Both the position numbers and the translations under genes were made by a program. A stretch of 64,000 bases of DNA, taken from positions 5,682,001 to 5,746,000 of the forward strand of contig NZ_CP050177.1 in the NCBI RefSeq assembly GCF_011694815.1, given 5' to 3'. Every line of letters begins with the position of its first letter. Position 1 is the first letter of the stretch. This DNA is from Streptomyces liangshanensis (GTDB taxonomy: Bacteria > Actinomycetota > Actinomycetes > Streptomycetales > Streptomycetaceae). The notes under the pieces were generated by a model. It saw only the letters and a list, made by a program, of their open reading frames with translations, was not told the DNA's origin and searched no databases. Positions 46,659 through 55,082 of this stretch are shown here, piece by piece.

Positions 46659-47124
46659 TCCTCAATCGCCGGACAGGCTTGCGGGGACGCCCAACTGTTC
46701 AGGGCGCTGCGCCCGCCCGCCGCGCCTTGTCCTCAATCGCCGGACAGGCTTGAGAGGGCGCCCCGCTCGTCAGGGCGCCGCGCCCGCCCACCTCACCTCG
46801 TCCTCAATCGCCGGACGGGCTCGAACGGGCGCCCAACCCGTCAAGGCGACGCCCGCGCCCGCCCCGCTCCGTCCTCAATCGCCGGACGGGCTCAAGGAGG
46901 CGCCCAACCCGTCGGGAGCACGCGCGGGCATTGTCAGCCCGTCCGGCGTTTGAGGACGGACCGCAACCCGGTCGGAGCCGAGCATGACCAGCACCCCAGC
47001 CGCCCCCAGCCCGTCCGGCGCTTGAGGACAAACGGTCACCCCGGCGGCCCCGGGCTCGACCAGCCCGCCTCAGCCCGCGCGCCCCGGCGAAGGACCCCCC
47101 CAGCCCGTCCGGCGCTTGAGGACA
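46659..47124. repeat. 71-bp tandem array and inverted copies of the dispersed 25-nt element
   Basis: Four forward copies of ctcaatcgccggacgggct-type sequence start at 46659, 46730, 46801 and 46872, exactly 71 bp apart, with partly conserved spacers (gcgcccaacccgtc and similar). Three inverted copies (agcccgtccggcgcttgagg) follow at 46936, 47008 and 47102. The array fills the 541-bp gap between the converging MFS and NAD synthetase genes. Two forward copies carry a variant cggacaggct. Confidence 0.93.
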
Positions 47125-47183
47125 AACCGGCCCGCGGACCGACCCGCGCCGCACGCACCCCCGCCCAGGCACCCCCCACGCCC

Positions 47184-48944
47184 TCACCCCGAAGGGGCCT
47201 CCCGCCACCGGTTCGTGATCGGCAGCCGCCGGTCCTTGCCGAAGCCCTTCGCCGAGATCTTCGTCCCCGGCGGGTACTGCCGCCGCTTGTACTCCGCCAC
47301 GTCCACCATCCGCAGCGTCCGCGTCACCAACTCCTCCTCGAAGCCCGCCGCGACGATCGCGTCCTTCCCCGTGTCCCGGTCCACGTACAGCTCCAGGATC
47401 CGGTCCAGGACGTCGTAGTCCGGCAGCGAGTCCGTGTCGACCTGCCCCGGACGCAGTTCCGCGCTCGGCGGCTTGCTGATGGAGTTCTCCGGGATCGGCG
47501 GCACCTGCCCCCGCTCCTCCGCCGCGCGGTTGCGCCACCGTGCCAGCCGGAAGATGGTCGTCTTGTAGACGTCCTTGATCGGCCCGTACGCGCCGACCGA
47601 GTCCCCGTACAGCGTCGAATACCCCACCGCCAGCTCGGACTTGTTGCCCGGCGCCAGCACGATCTGGCCCTCCTGGTTGGAGACCGCCATCAACGTCGTG
47701 CCGCGCAGGCGCGATTGGAGGTTCTCCTCCGCCAGCCCCGTCAGGCCCAACGCGTCCATGTACGCGTCGAACATCGGCTCGATGACCACGGTGCGCAGGT
47801 TGAGGCCGGTACGGCGGGCCAGTTCCGCCGCGTCGTCCTTGGAGTGGTCCGAGGAGTACTTGGACGGCATGGAGATGCCGTACACGTTCTCCGCCCCCAC
47901 CGCGTCGCACGCGATCGCCGCGACCAGCGCCGAGTCGATGCCCCCGGAGAGCCCGATCAGGACGGACCGGAAGCCGTTCTTCGCCGCGTACGCCCGCAGG
48001 CCCACCACCAGCGCCGAGTAGATCTCCTCGTCGTCCTCCAGCCGCTCCGCGTACCCGCCGGACAGTTCACGCTCGTACGCAGGCAGCGGCTCCTCGGAGA
48101 GGACGACGTGGTCGATCACCAGCCCGTCGTCCACCACACCCGACGGCGGCGCGGCGGGCGCGGCGGGCAGGTCCAGATCGAGCACCACACAGCCCTCCGC
48201 GAACTGCGGCGCACGCGCGACCACTTCGCCGTCCTTGTCGACGACGATCGAGTCCCCGTCGAAGACCAGCTCGTCCTGGCCGCCGATCATCGCGACGTAC
48301 GCGGTGGTGCAACCGGCCTCCTGGGCGCGCTTGCGCACCAGGTCGAGGCGGGTGTCGTCCTTCTCCTTCTCGTACGGGGAGGCGTTGATGGAGATCAGCA
48401 GCCCGGCACCGGCGGAACACGTCGCCGGGACCCGCCCGCCGTCCTGCCAGAGGTCCTCGCAGATCGCCAGCGCGATGTCGATGCCGTGGACCCGTACGAC
48501 GGGGAGGGTGTCGCCCGGCACGAAGTACCGGAACTCGTCGAACACCCCGTAGTTCGGCAGATGGTGCTTGGCGAACGTCAGCGCCACCTCCCCGCCGTAC
48601 AGCACCGCGCCCGCGTTCTGCGGCGCGCCCGCGGGCTGGCCGTACCGGGGCTGGGCCTTCTCGGAACGGTCGAGGTAGCCGACGATCACCGGCCGGTCCC
48701 CGAAGCCCTCGGCGTCCAGGCGCCCCGCGAGGGCGCGCAGCGCGTCCCGGGAGGCCTCGACGAAGGACGACCGGAGGGCCAGGTCCTCGACGGGGTAGCC
48801 GGTCAGCACCATCTCGGGGAACGCGACGACATGCGCCCCCTGCTCGACGGCGTGACGGGTCCAGTGCACGATCGCCTCGGCATTCGCGGCGAGATCGCCG
48901 ACGGTCGAGTCGATCTGATTCAGAGCGAGGCGTAGTTGAGGCAC
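47184..48944 (-). CDS. nadE: Glutamine-dependent NAD(+) synthetase
   Basis: A 586-residue two-domain enzyme making NAD from nicotinate adenine dinucleotide, ATP and glutamine. The N-terminal nitrilase-type glutaminase has its Cys in AICEDLWQDGG with the Glu and Lys blocks before it (FPEMVLTGYPVEDL, KHHLPNYGVFDE). The C-terminal synthetase has the PP-loop GLSGGIDSALVAA. The GTG at 48944 stands 6 nt after TACACT (minus strand, 48951-48956) with no ribosome site, so it is probably leaderless. It ends near the repeat array. Confidence 0.95.
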   Translation of the reverse strand: MPQLRLALNQIDSTVGDLAANAEAIVHWTRHAVEQGAHVVAFPEMVLTGYPVEDLALRSSFVEASRDALRALAGRLDAEGFGDRPVIVGYLDRSEKAQPRYGQPAGAPQNAGAVLYGGEVALTFAKHHLPNYGVFDEFRYFVPGDTLPVVRVHGIDIALAICEDLWQDGGRVPATCSAGAGLLISINASPYEKEKDDTRLDLVRKRAQEAGCTTAYVAMIGGQDELVFDGDSIVVDKDGEVVARAPQFAEGCVVLDLDLPAAPAAPPSGVVDDGLVIDHVVLSEEPLPAYERELSGGYAERLEDDEEIYSALVVGLRAYAAKNGFRSVLIGLSGGIDSALVAAIACDAVGAENVYGISMPSKYSSDHSKDDAAELARRTGLNLRTVVIEPMFDAYMDALGLTGLAEENLQSRLRGTTLMAVSNQEGQIVLAPGNKSELAVGYSTLYGDSVGAYGPIKDVYKTTIFRLARWRNRAAEERGQVPPIPENSISKPPSAELRPGQVDTDSLPDYDVLDRILELYVDRDTGKDAIVAAGFEEELVTRTLRMVDVAEYKRRQYPPGTKISAKGFGKDRRLPITNRWREAPSG

Positions 48945-49597
48945 GGGACCAGTGTAATCGTCTTTCTGACGCGATGTCGTCCGCCGGGGTACGGATGTGT
49001 CGGGCCCCACTCCACCACCGCCGCCCACCCGACGCGGGGGCCCGCCTTGCGGCACGGGGCGGGCTCACGGCGTGGGCCGGGTCGCACTCTGGTGGGGGGC
49101 GGGGGCGACGCCCGCCCGGCGCGATACCCCACATGGTGCGGCTCTGCCCCACACCCCGGGCCCGCCTCATGGCGCTGGGACCGGCCCCAGCCCGGCGGCG
49201 ACGCCCGCCTGGCGCGGGTCAGTGGCGATACCCGCCTGGCGCGGGTCCGGCTCGTGCTCCGGGTCCGACTCACGATGCGGGGTGTTTCCGCTCCGGCGGC
49301 GGATGGCGTCACGCTGCGGGGCGGTCCCGCTCAAGCGGGGTGACGCCCGCTTGGGCGCGGGTCCGCCTGACGGCGTGGGTTCGCCCTGCGCTGCGGATTC
49401 GCGCCACGCCCTGGGGTCTCCTCACGCCGCAGGGCGTGCTTGCCTTGCGGGCGCGGGCCGAGGGTGTGCGTGATGCGGTACGGGGCGGCCGTATCTGCGG
49501 CGGGGGCGCTCGTGGTTTTGTCGGGCGTGCTGAGCCCCGTACCTGGGCGTACGCGGACATCGGCCGCCTACGCCCACCTCGACCGCCCCGGTCCGCG
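48945..49597. repeat. Low-complexity intergenic region with hairpin-like repeats
   Basis: 653 bp between the nadE start and the CBS gene end. Short units acgcccgcctggcgcgggtc and atacccgcctggcgcgggtc (about 49200-49246) and acgcccgcttgggcgcgggtc (about 49343) each fold on themselves (cccgc/gcggg). No gene is supportable; the frames are Arg/Pro-rich. The nadE promoter is at its left end. Confidence 0.6.
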
Positions 49598-50017
49598 TCA
49601 GCCGCGTGCGTACACCTGCTCCACCCACGCGCCCATCTGCGACTCGGTGAGGTGTCGGGCCAGGTCAGCCTCGCTGATCATGCCGACCAGCCGCTTGTCC
49701 TGGATGACCGGGAGCCGGCGGATCTGGTGGCTCTGCATCTCCTGGAGCACCTCGCCGACGTCCGCGTCCGAGTCGATCCAGCGCGGAGTGCCCTGCGCCA
49801 GGTCGCCCGCGGTGATCTTCGACGGATCGTGGCCCATCGCCACGCAGCCGACGACGATGTCGCGGTCCGTGAGAATGCCCGCGAGCCGCTCGTCCTGGTC
49901 CGCGATGAGCAGCGACCCGACCTCCATCTCCCGCATCAGCTGCGCGGCGCGGTCGAGGGTCTCGTGGGCGGGGATCCACTGGGCCCCCGGGTGCATGATG
50001 TCCTTGGCGGTGGTCAT
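49598..50017 (-). CDS. CBS-domain pair protein
   Basis: 139 residues consisting of two CBS motifs: AKDIMHPGAQWIPAHETLDRA through GILTDRDIVV, and RWIDSDADVGEVLQEMQSHQ through RRLPVIQDKRLVGMISEADLA. Such stand-alone pairs bind AMP, ATP or NAD-type ligands and act as energy sensors; in mycobacteria and Streptomyces, close relatives are hypoxia- or stress-linked. The ATG at 50017 has GGAGG upstream (50027-50031). Cytoplasmic and monocistronic. Confidence 0.92.
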   Translation of the reverse strand: MTTAKDIMHPGAQWIPAHETLDRAAQLMREMEVGSLLIADQDERLAGILTDRDIVVGCVAMGHDPSKITAGDLAQGTPRWIDSDADVGEVLQEMQSHQIRRLPVIQDKRLVGMISEADLARHLTESQMGAWVEQVYARG

Positions 50018-50364
50018 GGGGTCGTACCTCCTGCGTGCCCTAGCCGTACTCCCCGAGCCACCCCCATTGTCAGGGGGCCGTTCGGATGACGCGACCGCGC
50101 GGGAGCGGGGGTAGCCGTAGCCCGGACCCCGTACACCGGGCCTCGGCGCACAGCGGCCGGACAGCGACGGGCGGGCCGCCGGGACTAGGACGAGAACCCC
50201 CGCCCGTACCCGACAACCCGCCCGGTGATCCGCCTGGCAAGCCCGCGCCCAGCGGACCCCGCCCGGCGCCCAGCCCGACGACCTGCCCGACGGGCGCGCC
50301 CCCAGGACCCAATCCGACGACCGCGTCCGGCGACCCCGCCAGGCAGCACCACCAAAGCTTCGCC
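50018..50364. other. Intergenic region between CBS and DUF305 genes
   Basis: 347 bp. It contains the CBS gene promoter near the left end and then repetitive cccgacgacc/gcgaccccgccc low-complexity sequence. No gene, RNA or clear terminator was recognised. Confidence 0.45.
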
Positions 50365-51045
50365 TCACCCCCGAGGCTTCGCCCCCCGCTCCCTCAGCAG
50401 ATCCGCCATCAGCCGGATCTCCGACCCCTGCGCCGTGACCATCCCCTGCGCGAGGTCACGCTCCGTACCCGCCGCGCACAGGTCCACACACCCCTGCGCC
50501 ATCATCACGCCACCCTTGTGGTGGTCGGTCATGAGCTGGAGGTACAGCACCTCGGCCGCCTTCCCGCGCGCCGCCCGCAGCCGGTCCAGCTCCGTGGTGG
50601 TGGCCATGCCTTCCATCAGCGCGCCGTCGTGCGGCTCGAACATGGCGTGGCCCGCGCCCATCCGCATGTCCATCGGCATCCACGCCATCGGCTCGATGCC
50701 CGACTCGACCTTCGGCAGCTTCCACATGTCCAGCCAGCCCAGCAGCATCCCGCGCTGGTTCGCCTGGGTGTTGGCGATGTCGTACGCCAGCCGGCGCACG
50801 TCCTCGTCGTCCGTGTTGTCCCTGACGATGAACGACATCTCCACCGCCTGCTGGTGATGGAGCGCCATGTCCCGCGCGAAGCCGGCGTCGGGGGAGCCCG
50901 CCGAGGGGGTACGGGGCGCTCCCGTACCGTCGTCACGCCCCGCCGACGCCACCGTCGCCGCGCCGGCGAAGAGCAGCGCCAGCACGACGGCCGCGATCGC
51001 CGCCCACTGCGTACGGTTCACGGAGGCCACGACCCCGAGCCTCAC
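50365..51045 (-). CDS. DUF305 family exported protein
   Basis: A 226-residue protein with an N-terminal hydrophobic segment (AAIAAVVLALLFAGAATVASA), then a four-helix DUF305 domain (ferritin-like). Its His/Met motifs are FARDMALHHQQAVEM and LMTDHHKGGVMMAQ, plus a Met-rich stretch AWMPMDMRMGAGHAMF. These suggest metal, perhaps copper, binding, though function is unproven. The GTG at 51045 overlaps the stop of the DUF3105 gene by 4 nt (GTGA), showing translational coupling. A GTG at 51030 is a less likely start. Confidence 0.88.
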   Translation of the reverse strand: MRLGVVASVNRTQWAAIAAVVLALLFAGAATVASAGRDDGTGAPRTPSAGSPDAGFARDMALHHQQAVEMSFIVRDNTDDEDVRRLAYDIANTQANQRGMLLGWLDMWKLPKVESGIEPMAWMPMDMRMGAGHAMFEPHDGALMEGMATTTELDRLRAARGKAAEVLYLQLMTDHHKGGVMMAQGCVDLCAAGTERDLAQGMVTAQGSEIRLMADLLRERGAKPRG

Positions 51046-51689
51046 TGCGCGCCCATTCCACCCGTGCAGGCGGCACCCGGCTCGGGGGTCTGCGCGCCCT
51101 GCACGTACTTCGTCAGGAACTGGTCCACCCGCGGGTCCGACGCCTTGTCGACCGTGAGCTGCTTGCCCCACGCGCTCAGCATGATGGTGCCGGCCTGGTC
51201 CTTGTACGGGCTCATCAGCGTGTACGAGGTCTTCTCGACCTTGTCGCTCAGCGCCTTGACGTCGGCTTCCGAGGCCTTGTCGTTGTACGTGACCCAGACC
51301 GCGCCGTGCTCCAGCGAGTGCACCGCGTTCATGTCCGGGATCGGGTCCTTGTAGACGTCCCGGTCGCAGTTCATCCAGACCTGGTTGTGGTCACCGCCGA
51401 CCGGCGGCTTCATCGGGTACTTGACCGCCGTGGTGACGTGGTTGCGCGTGAGCTTCTTGGCGTCCCAGGACTTCTCGCCCTTCACGGGCTCCTTGGCGGC
51501 GGCCTGCTCCTGTTCCTTCTGGTCGGACTCCTTGTTCAGGATCACGGCGCCGAACCCGACGAGACCCGCCACGACCACGGCGCTCACCGTGATCGTGATG
51601 ATGCGACTGCGCCGCTCGTGAGCCTGTTCGGCGCGGCGCATGCTCTCTATTCGGGCCTTGCGCTCGGCGGACTGGGACTTGGAAGCCAT
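51042..51689 (-). CDS. DUF3105 family membrane-anchored protein
   Basis: 215 residues. A basic N-terminal coil (SAERKARIESMRRAEQAHERR) is followed by one membrane segment (IITITVSAVVVAGLVGFGAVI) and an outer DUF3105 domain with conserved histidines: PVGGDHNQVWMNCDRD and VHSLEHGAVWVTY. The histidines and Cys hint at metal binding. It is coupled by a 4-nt overlap to the DUF305 gene, a pairing seen in other actinobacteria, so the two probably form one envelope complex. Confidence 0.9.
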   Translation of the reverse strand: MASKSQSAERKARIESMRRAEQAHERRSRIITITVSAVVVAGLVGFGAVILNKESDQKEQEQAAAKEPVKGEKSWDAKKLTRNHVTTAVKYPMKPPVGGDHNQVWMNCDRDVYKDPIPDMNAVHSLEHGAVWVTYNDKASEADVKALSDKVEKTSYTLMSPYKDQAGTIMLSAWGKQLTVDKASDPRVDQFLTKYVQGAQTPEPGAACTGGMGAQ

Positions 51690-51854
51690 GGTGTCTGTCC
51701 TTCTGGGGGTGACTGCGTACGTACGTGACGGGGGCGTTGATCTCGTGAACCCGCGCGCGTTCGCCGTCTCGCCGGGGTACGGCGTGGACGTGCCGGACGG
51801 CGGATGTCGGATGCCGGATGGCGTACGGCGGACCGCGGCGGATTCCGGTCCGGA

Positions 51855-52265
51855 CTAGGTCCGCAGTACTTGAAGGACGTGGAGGTCCGGTGCGCGGGCC
51901 CGCGCACCGGGGCGGGGGAGCCGGCCGTCGGGGGCCGTCGGTTCGACGCGCGGGTGCGGGACTCCGGAGGCCAGCGGCGCGGCCGGCGGCGGTACGGTGA
52001 GCACGGCCGGGCTCAGGTGCGGGAAGTAGCCGCAGTCGTTGCCGTCGTACGGGCAGCTGTACCGGGCCACGGGCTTGTTCACGGGCGTGAACGGGGCGGC
52101 GGCGCGGTGATGGCCGACTCCGGCGGGGCCCCGGGCGGACTCGCCGTCGGCCCCCTCGCCGACCTTGTCGACGCCCAGACAGACGAAGAGCGCGGCGAAC
52201 AGCGTCGCCATGGCACTCAGCAGTGCCATGGGACGCGTGATGCGCGTGCGGCGGGCTCCCCCCAT
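51855..52265 (-). CDS. Small exported/membrane protein, unknown function
   Basis: 136 residues. A hydrophobic segment (PMALLSAMATLFAALFVCLGV) anchors the protein, then comes the block ARYSCPYDGNDCGYFPHLSPAVLTVPPP with two Cys. The tail is Pro/Arg-rich and may be variable. No family name is recognised. It lies 165 bp downstream of the DUF3105 start on the same strand, upstream of that pair, and diverges from a MarR gene. A possible -10 TACGAT (minus strand, 52274-52279) is 8 nt before the ATG. Confidence 0.75.
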   Translation of the reverse strand: MGGARRTRITRPMALLSAMATLFAALFVCLGVDKVGEGADGESARGPAGVGHHRAAAPFTPVNKPVARYSCPYDGNDCGYFPHLSPAVLTVPPPAAPLASGVPHPRVEPTAPDGRLPRPGARARAPDLHVLQVLRT

Positions 52266-52276
52266 GAGCGCAGATC

Positions 52277-52290
52277 GTAGTGCGTACTAC
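52277..52290. promoter_or_regulatory. Small dyad between the divergent membrane-protein and MarR genes
   Basis: GTAGT-gcgt-ACTAC overlaps the presumed -10 of the left gene and lies about 100 bp before the MarR ATG. It is a possible MarR site for the divergent pair; the evidence is position and symmetry only. Confidence 0.35.
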
Positions 52291-52388
52291 CCCGGAAGCA
52301 GCAGTGCGGAGCGGCTTCCGGCCGAGGAACGGGCCGACGGTCCCACCCGATGCGGTACGAACCGGGCGCGGGCGCGGTACAAAGAGGC

Positions 52389-53069
52389 ATGGCCGACCCC
52401 GCAGACCCACCCCGCCGAGCCGGCCACCCCCCCAACCCGCCGGCCACCCCGAACCCGCCGGCCACCCCCAACCCGCCGGCCACCCCGAACCCACCCCACC
52501 CGGGCACCCCGGCCCCCGATCAGGCCGGGTCGGTCCAGAGCGACGAGAGCGCCACGGACCCGGCCCCCGGCGACGTGGACGCCGTGACGCATGCCGTGCT
52601 CGCCGCGTCGCGGGTGCTCGTCGGCATCTCCGTGCGGGCGTTGGAGGTCGTCCCCGACCGGGTGACGCTCCCGCAGTACCGCCTGCTGGTGGTCCTCGAC
52701 ACCCACGGCGACGCCAAGCTCGTGGAGGTCGCCGAGCGGCTCGGCGTGAACCCCTCCACCGCGATGCGCATGCTGGACCGCCTGATCGCCGCGGGCCTCG
52801 CCGCCCGGCGGAGCAACCCCGCCAGCCGCCGCGAGACCCTGCTGCGGCTCACGCCGGACGGCCGACGCCTGGTCGACGAGGTGTCGGCCGCCCGCCGCCG
52901 CGAGATCACGACGATCGTCGAGCGGCTCCCGCCGGAACAGCGCGCCCACCTGGTCACCGCGCTGACCGCGTTCACCGAGGCGGGCGGGGAACCCGCGGAC
53001 CCGGTCGGGGACGCGGAGCCGTACCCTCTGGGCTGGTCGGACACCCACACCAGACCCGGCGACGCCTGA
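52389..53069 (+). CDS. MarR family transcriptional regulator with Pro-rich leader
   Basis: 226 residues. A normal MarR winged helix covers about residues 75-170 (VEVAERLGVNPSTAMRMLDRL and a wing with RRSNPASRRETLLRLT). The first 60 residues are a Pro-rich extension with three PPATPN repeats encoded by 18-nt units (about 52437-52493). It probably controls itself and the divergent gene. The ATG at 52389 follows aaagagg. Confidence 0.88.
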   Translation: MADPADPPRRAGHPPNPPATPNPPATPNPPATPNPPHPGTPAPDQAGSVQSDESATDPAPGDVDAVTHAVLAASRVLVGISVRALEVVPDRVTLPQYRLLVVLDTHGDAKLVEVAERLGVNPSTAMRMLDRLIAAGLAARRSNPASRRETLLRLTPDGRRLVDEVSAARRREITTIVERLPPEQRAHLVTALTAFTEAGGEPADPVGDAEPYPLGWSDTHTRPGDA

Positions 53070-53298
53070 GCCGACCGCGCGCCGCCGCCACTCCCGCAAC
53101 AGGAGCGTTGTCGGAGGTACCGGCGTACCCGCCGAGCAGGCACTATGGGGCAGAGACCCGTACATCCGCGCGACGGAAGGCGTTGGACCGGGGTTCGCAA
53201 CGCGCCGGAAATCGTGTGGTGGGATGCTCGTGTGCCCCAACGTGCCCCTCGGCATGGGAGCAGGTGGCCTGACCAGCAAGGATGGGTAGGACAGCGAT

Positions 53299-54660
53299 AT
53301 GGACAAGCAGCAGGAATTTGTGCTCCGCACACTGGAGGAGCGCGACATCCGCTTCGTACGCCTCTGGTTCACCGACGTGCTCGGCTTCCTGAAGTCGGTC
53401 GCCGTGGCGCCCGCCGAGCTGGAGCAGGCCTTCGACGAGGGCATGGGATTCGACGGCTCGGCCATCGAGGGCTTCGCCCGCGTGTACGAGTCGGACATGA
53501 TCGCCAAGCCCGACCCGGGCACCTTCCAGATCCTGCCCTGGCGCGCCGAGGCCCCCGGCACGGCGCGGATGTTCTGCGACATCCTGATGCCCGACGGCTC
53601 GCCGTCCTTCGCCGACCCGCGCTACGTGCTCAAGCGGATGCTGGCCAAGACCTCGGACCTCGGATTCACCTTCTACACCCACCCCGAGATCGAGTTCTTC
53701 CTGCTGAAGGACAAGCCGCTGGACGGCTCGCGGCCCACCCCCGCCGACAACTCCGGCTACTTCGACCACACGCCCCAGAACGTCGGCATGGACTTCCGCC
53801 GCCAGGCGATCACGATGCTCGAATCCATGGGAATCTCCGTGGAGTTCAGCCACCACGAGGGCGCGCCGGGCCAGCAGGAGATCGACCTCCGTTACGCGGA
53901 CGCGCTGTCCACGGCCGACAACATCATGACGTTCCGTCTGGTGATGAAGCAGGTCGCGCTGGAGCAGGGCATCAACGCGACGTTCATGCCCAAGCCCTTC
54001 TCGGAGTACCCCGGTTCGGGCATGCACACCCACCTGTCCCTCTTCGAGGGCGACCGCAACGCGTTCTACGAGTCGGGCGCCGAGTACCAACTCTCCAAGG
54101 TGGGACGCTCCTTCATCGCCGGCCTGCTCAAGCACGCCGCGGAGATCTCGGCCGTCACCAACCAGTGGGTCAACTCGTACAAGCGCATCTGGGGCGGCTC
54201 CACCCGCACCGCGGGCTCGGGCGGCGAGGCCCCCTCGTACATCTGCTGGGGCCACAACAACCGCTCCGCGCTGATCCGGGTCCCGATGTACAAGCCCGGC
54301 AAGACCGGCTCGGCCCGCGTCGAGGTCCGCTCCATCGACTCCGGCGCCAACCCCTACCTGACCTACGCGGTCCTCCTCGCGGCGGGCCTCAAGGGCGTCG
54401 AGGAGGGCTACGAACTCCCGGCCGGCGCCGACGACGACGTCTGGGCCCTCTCCGACGCCGAACGCCGCGCGATGGGCATCGAACCCCTCCCGCAGAACCT
54501 CGGCGAGGCGATCTCCCTGATGGAACGCAGCGAACTGGTCGCCGAAACCCTCGGCGAACACGTCTTCGACTTCTTCCTCCGCAACAAGAAGCAGGAGTGG
54601 GAGGAATACCGCAGCGAGGTAACCGCCTTCGAACTCCGCAAGAACCTCCCGGTCCTGTAA
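53299..54660 (+). CDS. glnA2: Glutamine synthetase-like GlnA2 (probable gamma-glutamylpolyamine synthetase)
   Basis: A 453-residue member of the glutamine synthetase I fold. It has the N-terminal block MGFDGSAIEGFARV, catalytic metal region HPEIEFFL, ATP block GSGMHTHLSLF, NSYKRIWGG and C-terminal RSALIRVP. The Tyr at the place of the GSI adenylylation site is Tyr371 (GYELP), but the protein lacks the length of adenylylated GSI-beta enzymes. In Streptomyces, GlnA2 has been reported to glutamylate polyamines rather than ammonia; this role is carried over from the family. The ATG follows a weak ribosome site. It ends in a strong hairpin. Confidence 0.9.
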   Translation: MDKQQEFVLRTLEERDIRFVRLWFTDVLGFLKSVAVAPAELEQAFDEGMGFDGSAIEGFARVYESDMIAKPDPGTFQILPWRAEAPGTARMFCDILMPDGSPSFADPRYVLKRMLAKTSDLGFTFYTHPEIEFFLLKDKPLDGSRPTPADNSGYFDHTPQNVGMDFRRQAITMLESMGISVEFSHHEGAPGQQEIDLRYADALSTADNIMTFRLVMKQVALEQGINATFMPKPFSEYPGSGMHTHLSLFEGDRNAFYESGAEYQLSKVGRSFIAGLLKHAAEISAVTNQWVNSYKRIWGGSTRTAGSGGEAPSYICWGHNNRSALIRVPMYKPGKTGSARVEVRSIDSGANPYLTYAVLLAAGLKGVEEGYELPAGADDDVWALSDAERRAMGIEPLPQNLGEAISLMERSELVAETLGEHVFDFFLRNKKQEWEEYRSEVTAFELRKNLPVL

Positions 54661-54755
54661 GAGCTTCCATGACCCGGGCCAGTGGGGAAATGCCACTGGC
54701 GCCAGCGGTCTCAGTGTCGCGGGCTGCGAACCGCGTGGCGCGCGAATCTTGGAAC

Positions 54756-54795
54756 GGCTCCGGCTCCCGCACCGACTGGTGCGGGAGCCGGAGCC
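54756..54795 (+). terminator. Perfect 18-bp stem hairpin after glnA2
   Basis: GGCTCCGGCTCCCGCACC - gact - GGTGCGGGAGCCGGAGCC is a perfect stem with a 4-nt loop, 96 nt after the glnA2 stop and 11 nt before the end of the small gene on the other strand. There is no T-run, as is common in Streptomyces, and it may serve both converging genes. Confidence 0.88.
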
Positions 54796-54806
54796 ACATG
54801 CGTTCG

Positions 54807-54983
54807 TCAGTCGCTGCTTTCCTTCCGGGCGTCCTCCGTGGCGTCCTTGACGATGTTCGCTGACGGGACGCGCGACATGTCCCAGGGTTCGTCCCGCATC
54901 TCGCGCATGTCCCGGTCGAAGGAACGCAGTTCCTGACGAAATTCACGCACGTACGAAGCCGCGCGCTGAACCAGAAAGATCAC
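54807..54983 (-). CDS. Small acidic/basic protein of 58 residues, unknown
   Basis: The reading frame is VIFLVQRAASYVREFRQEL at the start and SANIVKDATEDARKESSD at the end, with RDMREMRDEPWDM between. It appears to be one amphipathic helix followed by a charged tail. The GTG at 54983 has GAGGGA 5-10 nt upstream, GC at third positions is normal, and the stop is just beyond the glnA2 hairpin. No family is recognised; a TatA-like or membrane-surface helix is conceivable but unproven. Confidence 0.72.
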   Translation of the reverse strand: MIFLVQRAASYVREFRQELRSFDRDMREMRDEPWDMSRVPSANIVKDATEDARKESSD

Positions 54984-55082
54984 GTGATTCCCTCACGTGC
55001 CCCCGAGCGGCCCTCCGGGCATTTCCCGGCGGTACCGCCGCCCCAGGCGGGGACGGGTGGGTGGGGGCGCTACCTCACGCCG

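Noticed and set aside
46659..47124. CRISPR array
   Set aside because: The period is regular, but the 'spacers' are related to each other, the repeats flip orientation and no cas gene is present.
46950..48935. 661-codon plus-strand frame opposite nadE
   Set aside because: Antisense shadow; begins in the repeat array and shows no domain.
49422..50368. Upstream extension of the CBS gene to 256 codons
   Set aside because: The extra N-terminal part is Arg/Gly-rich; GGAGG and the CBS fold fix the ATG at 50017.
53070..53298. GlnR box upstream of glnA2
   Set aside because: No convincing pair of gTnAc/GaAAc half-sites was found by eye.
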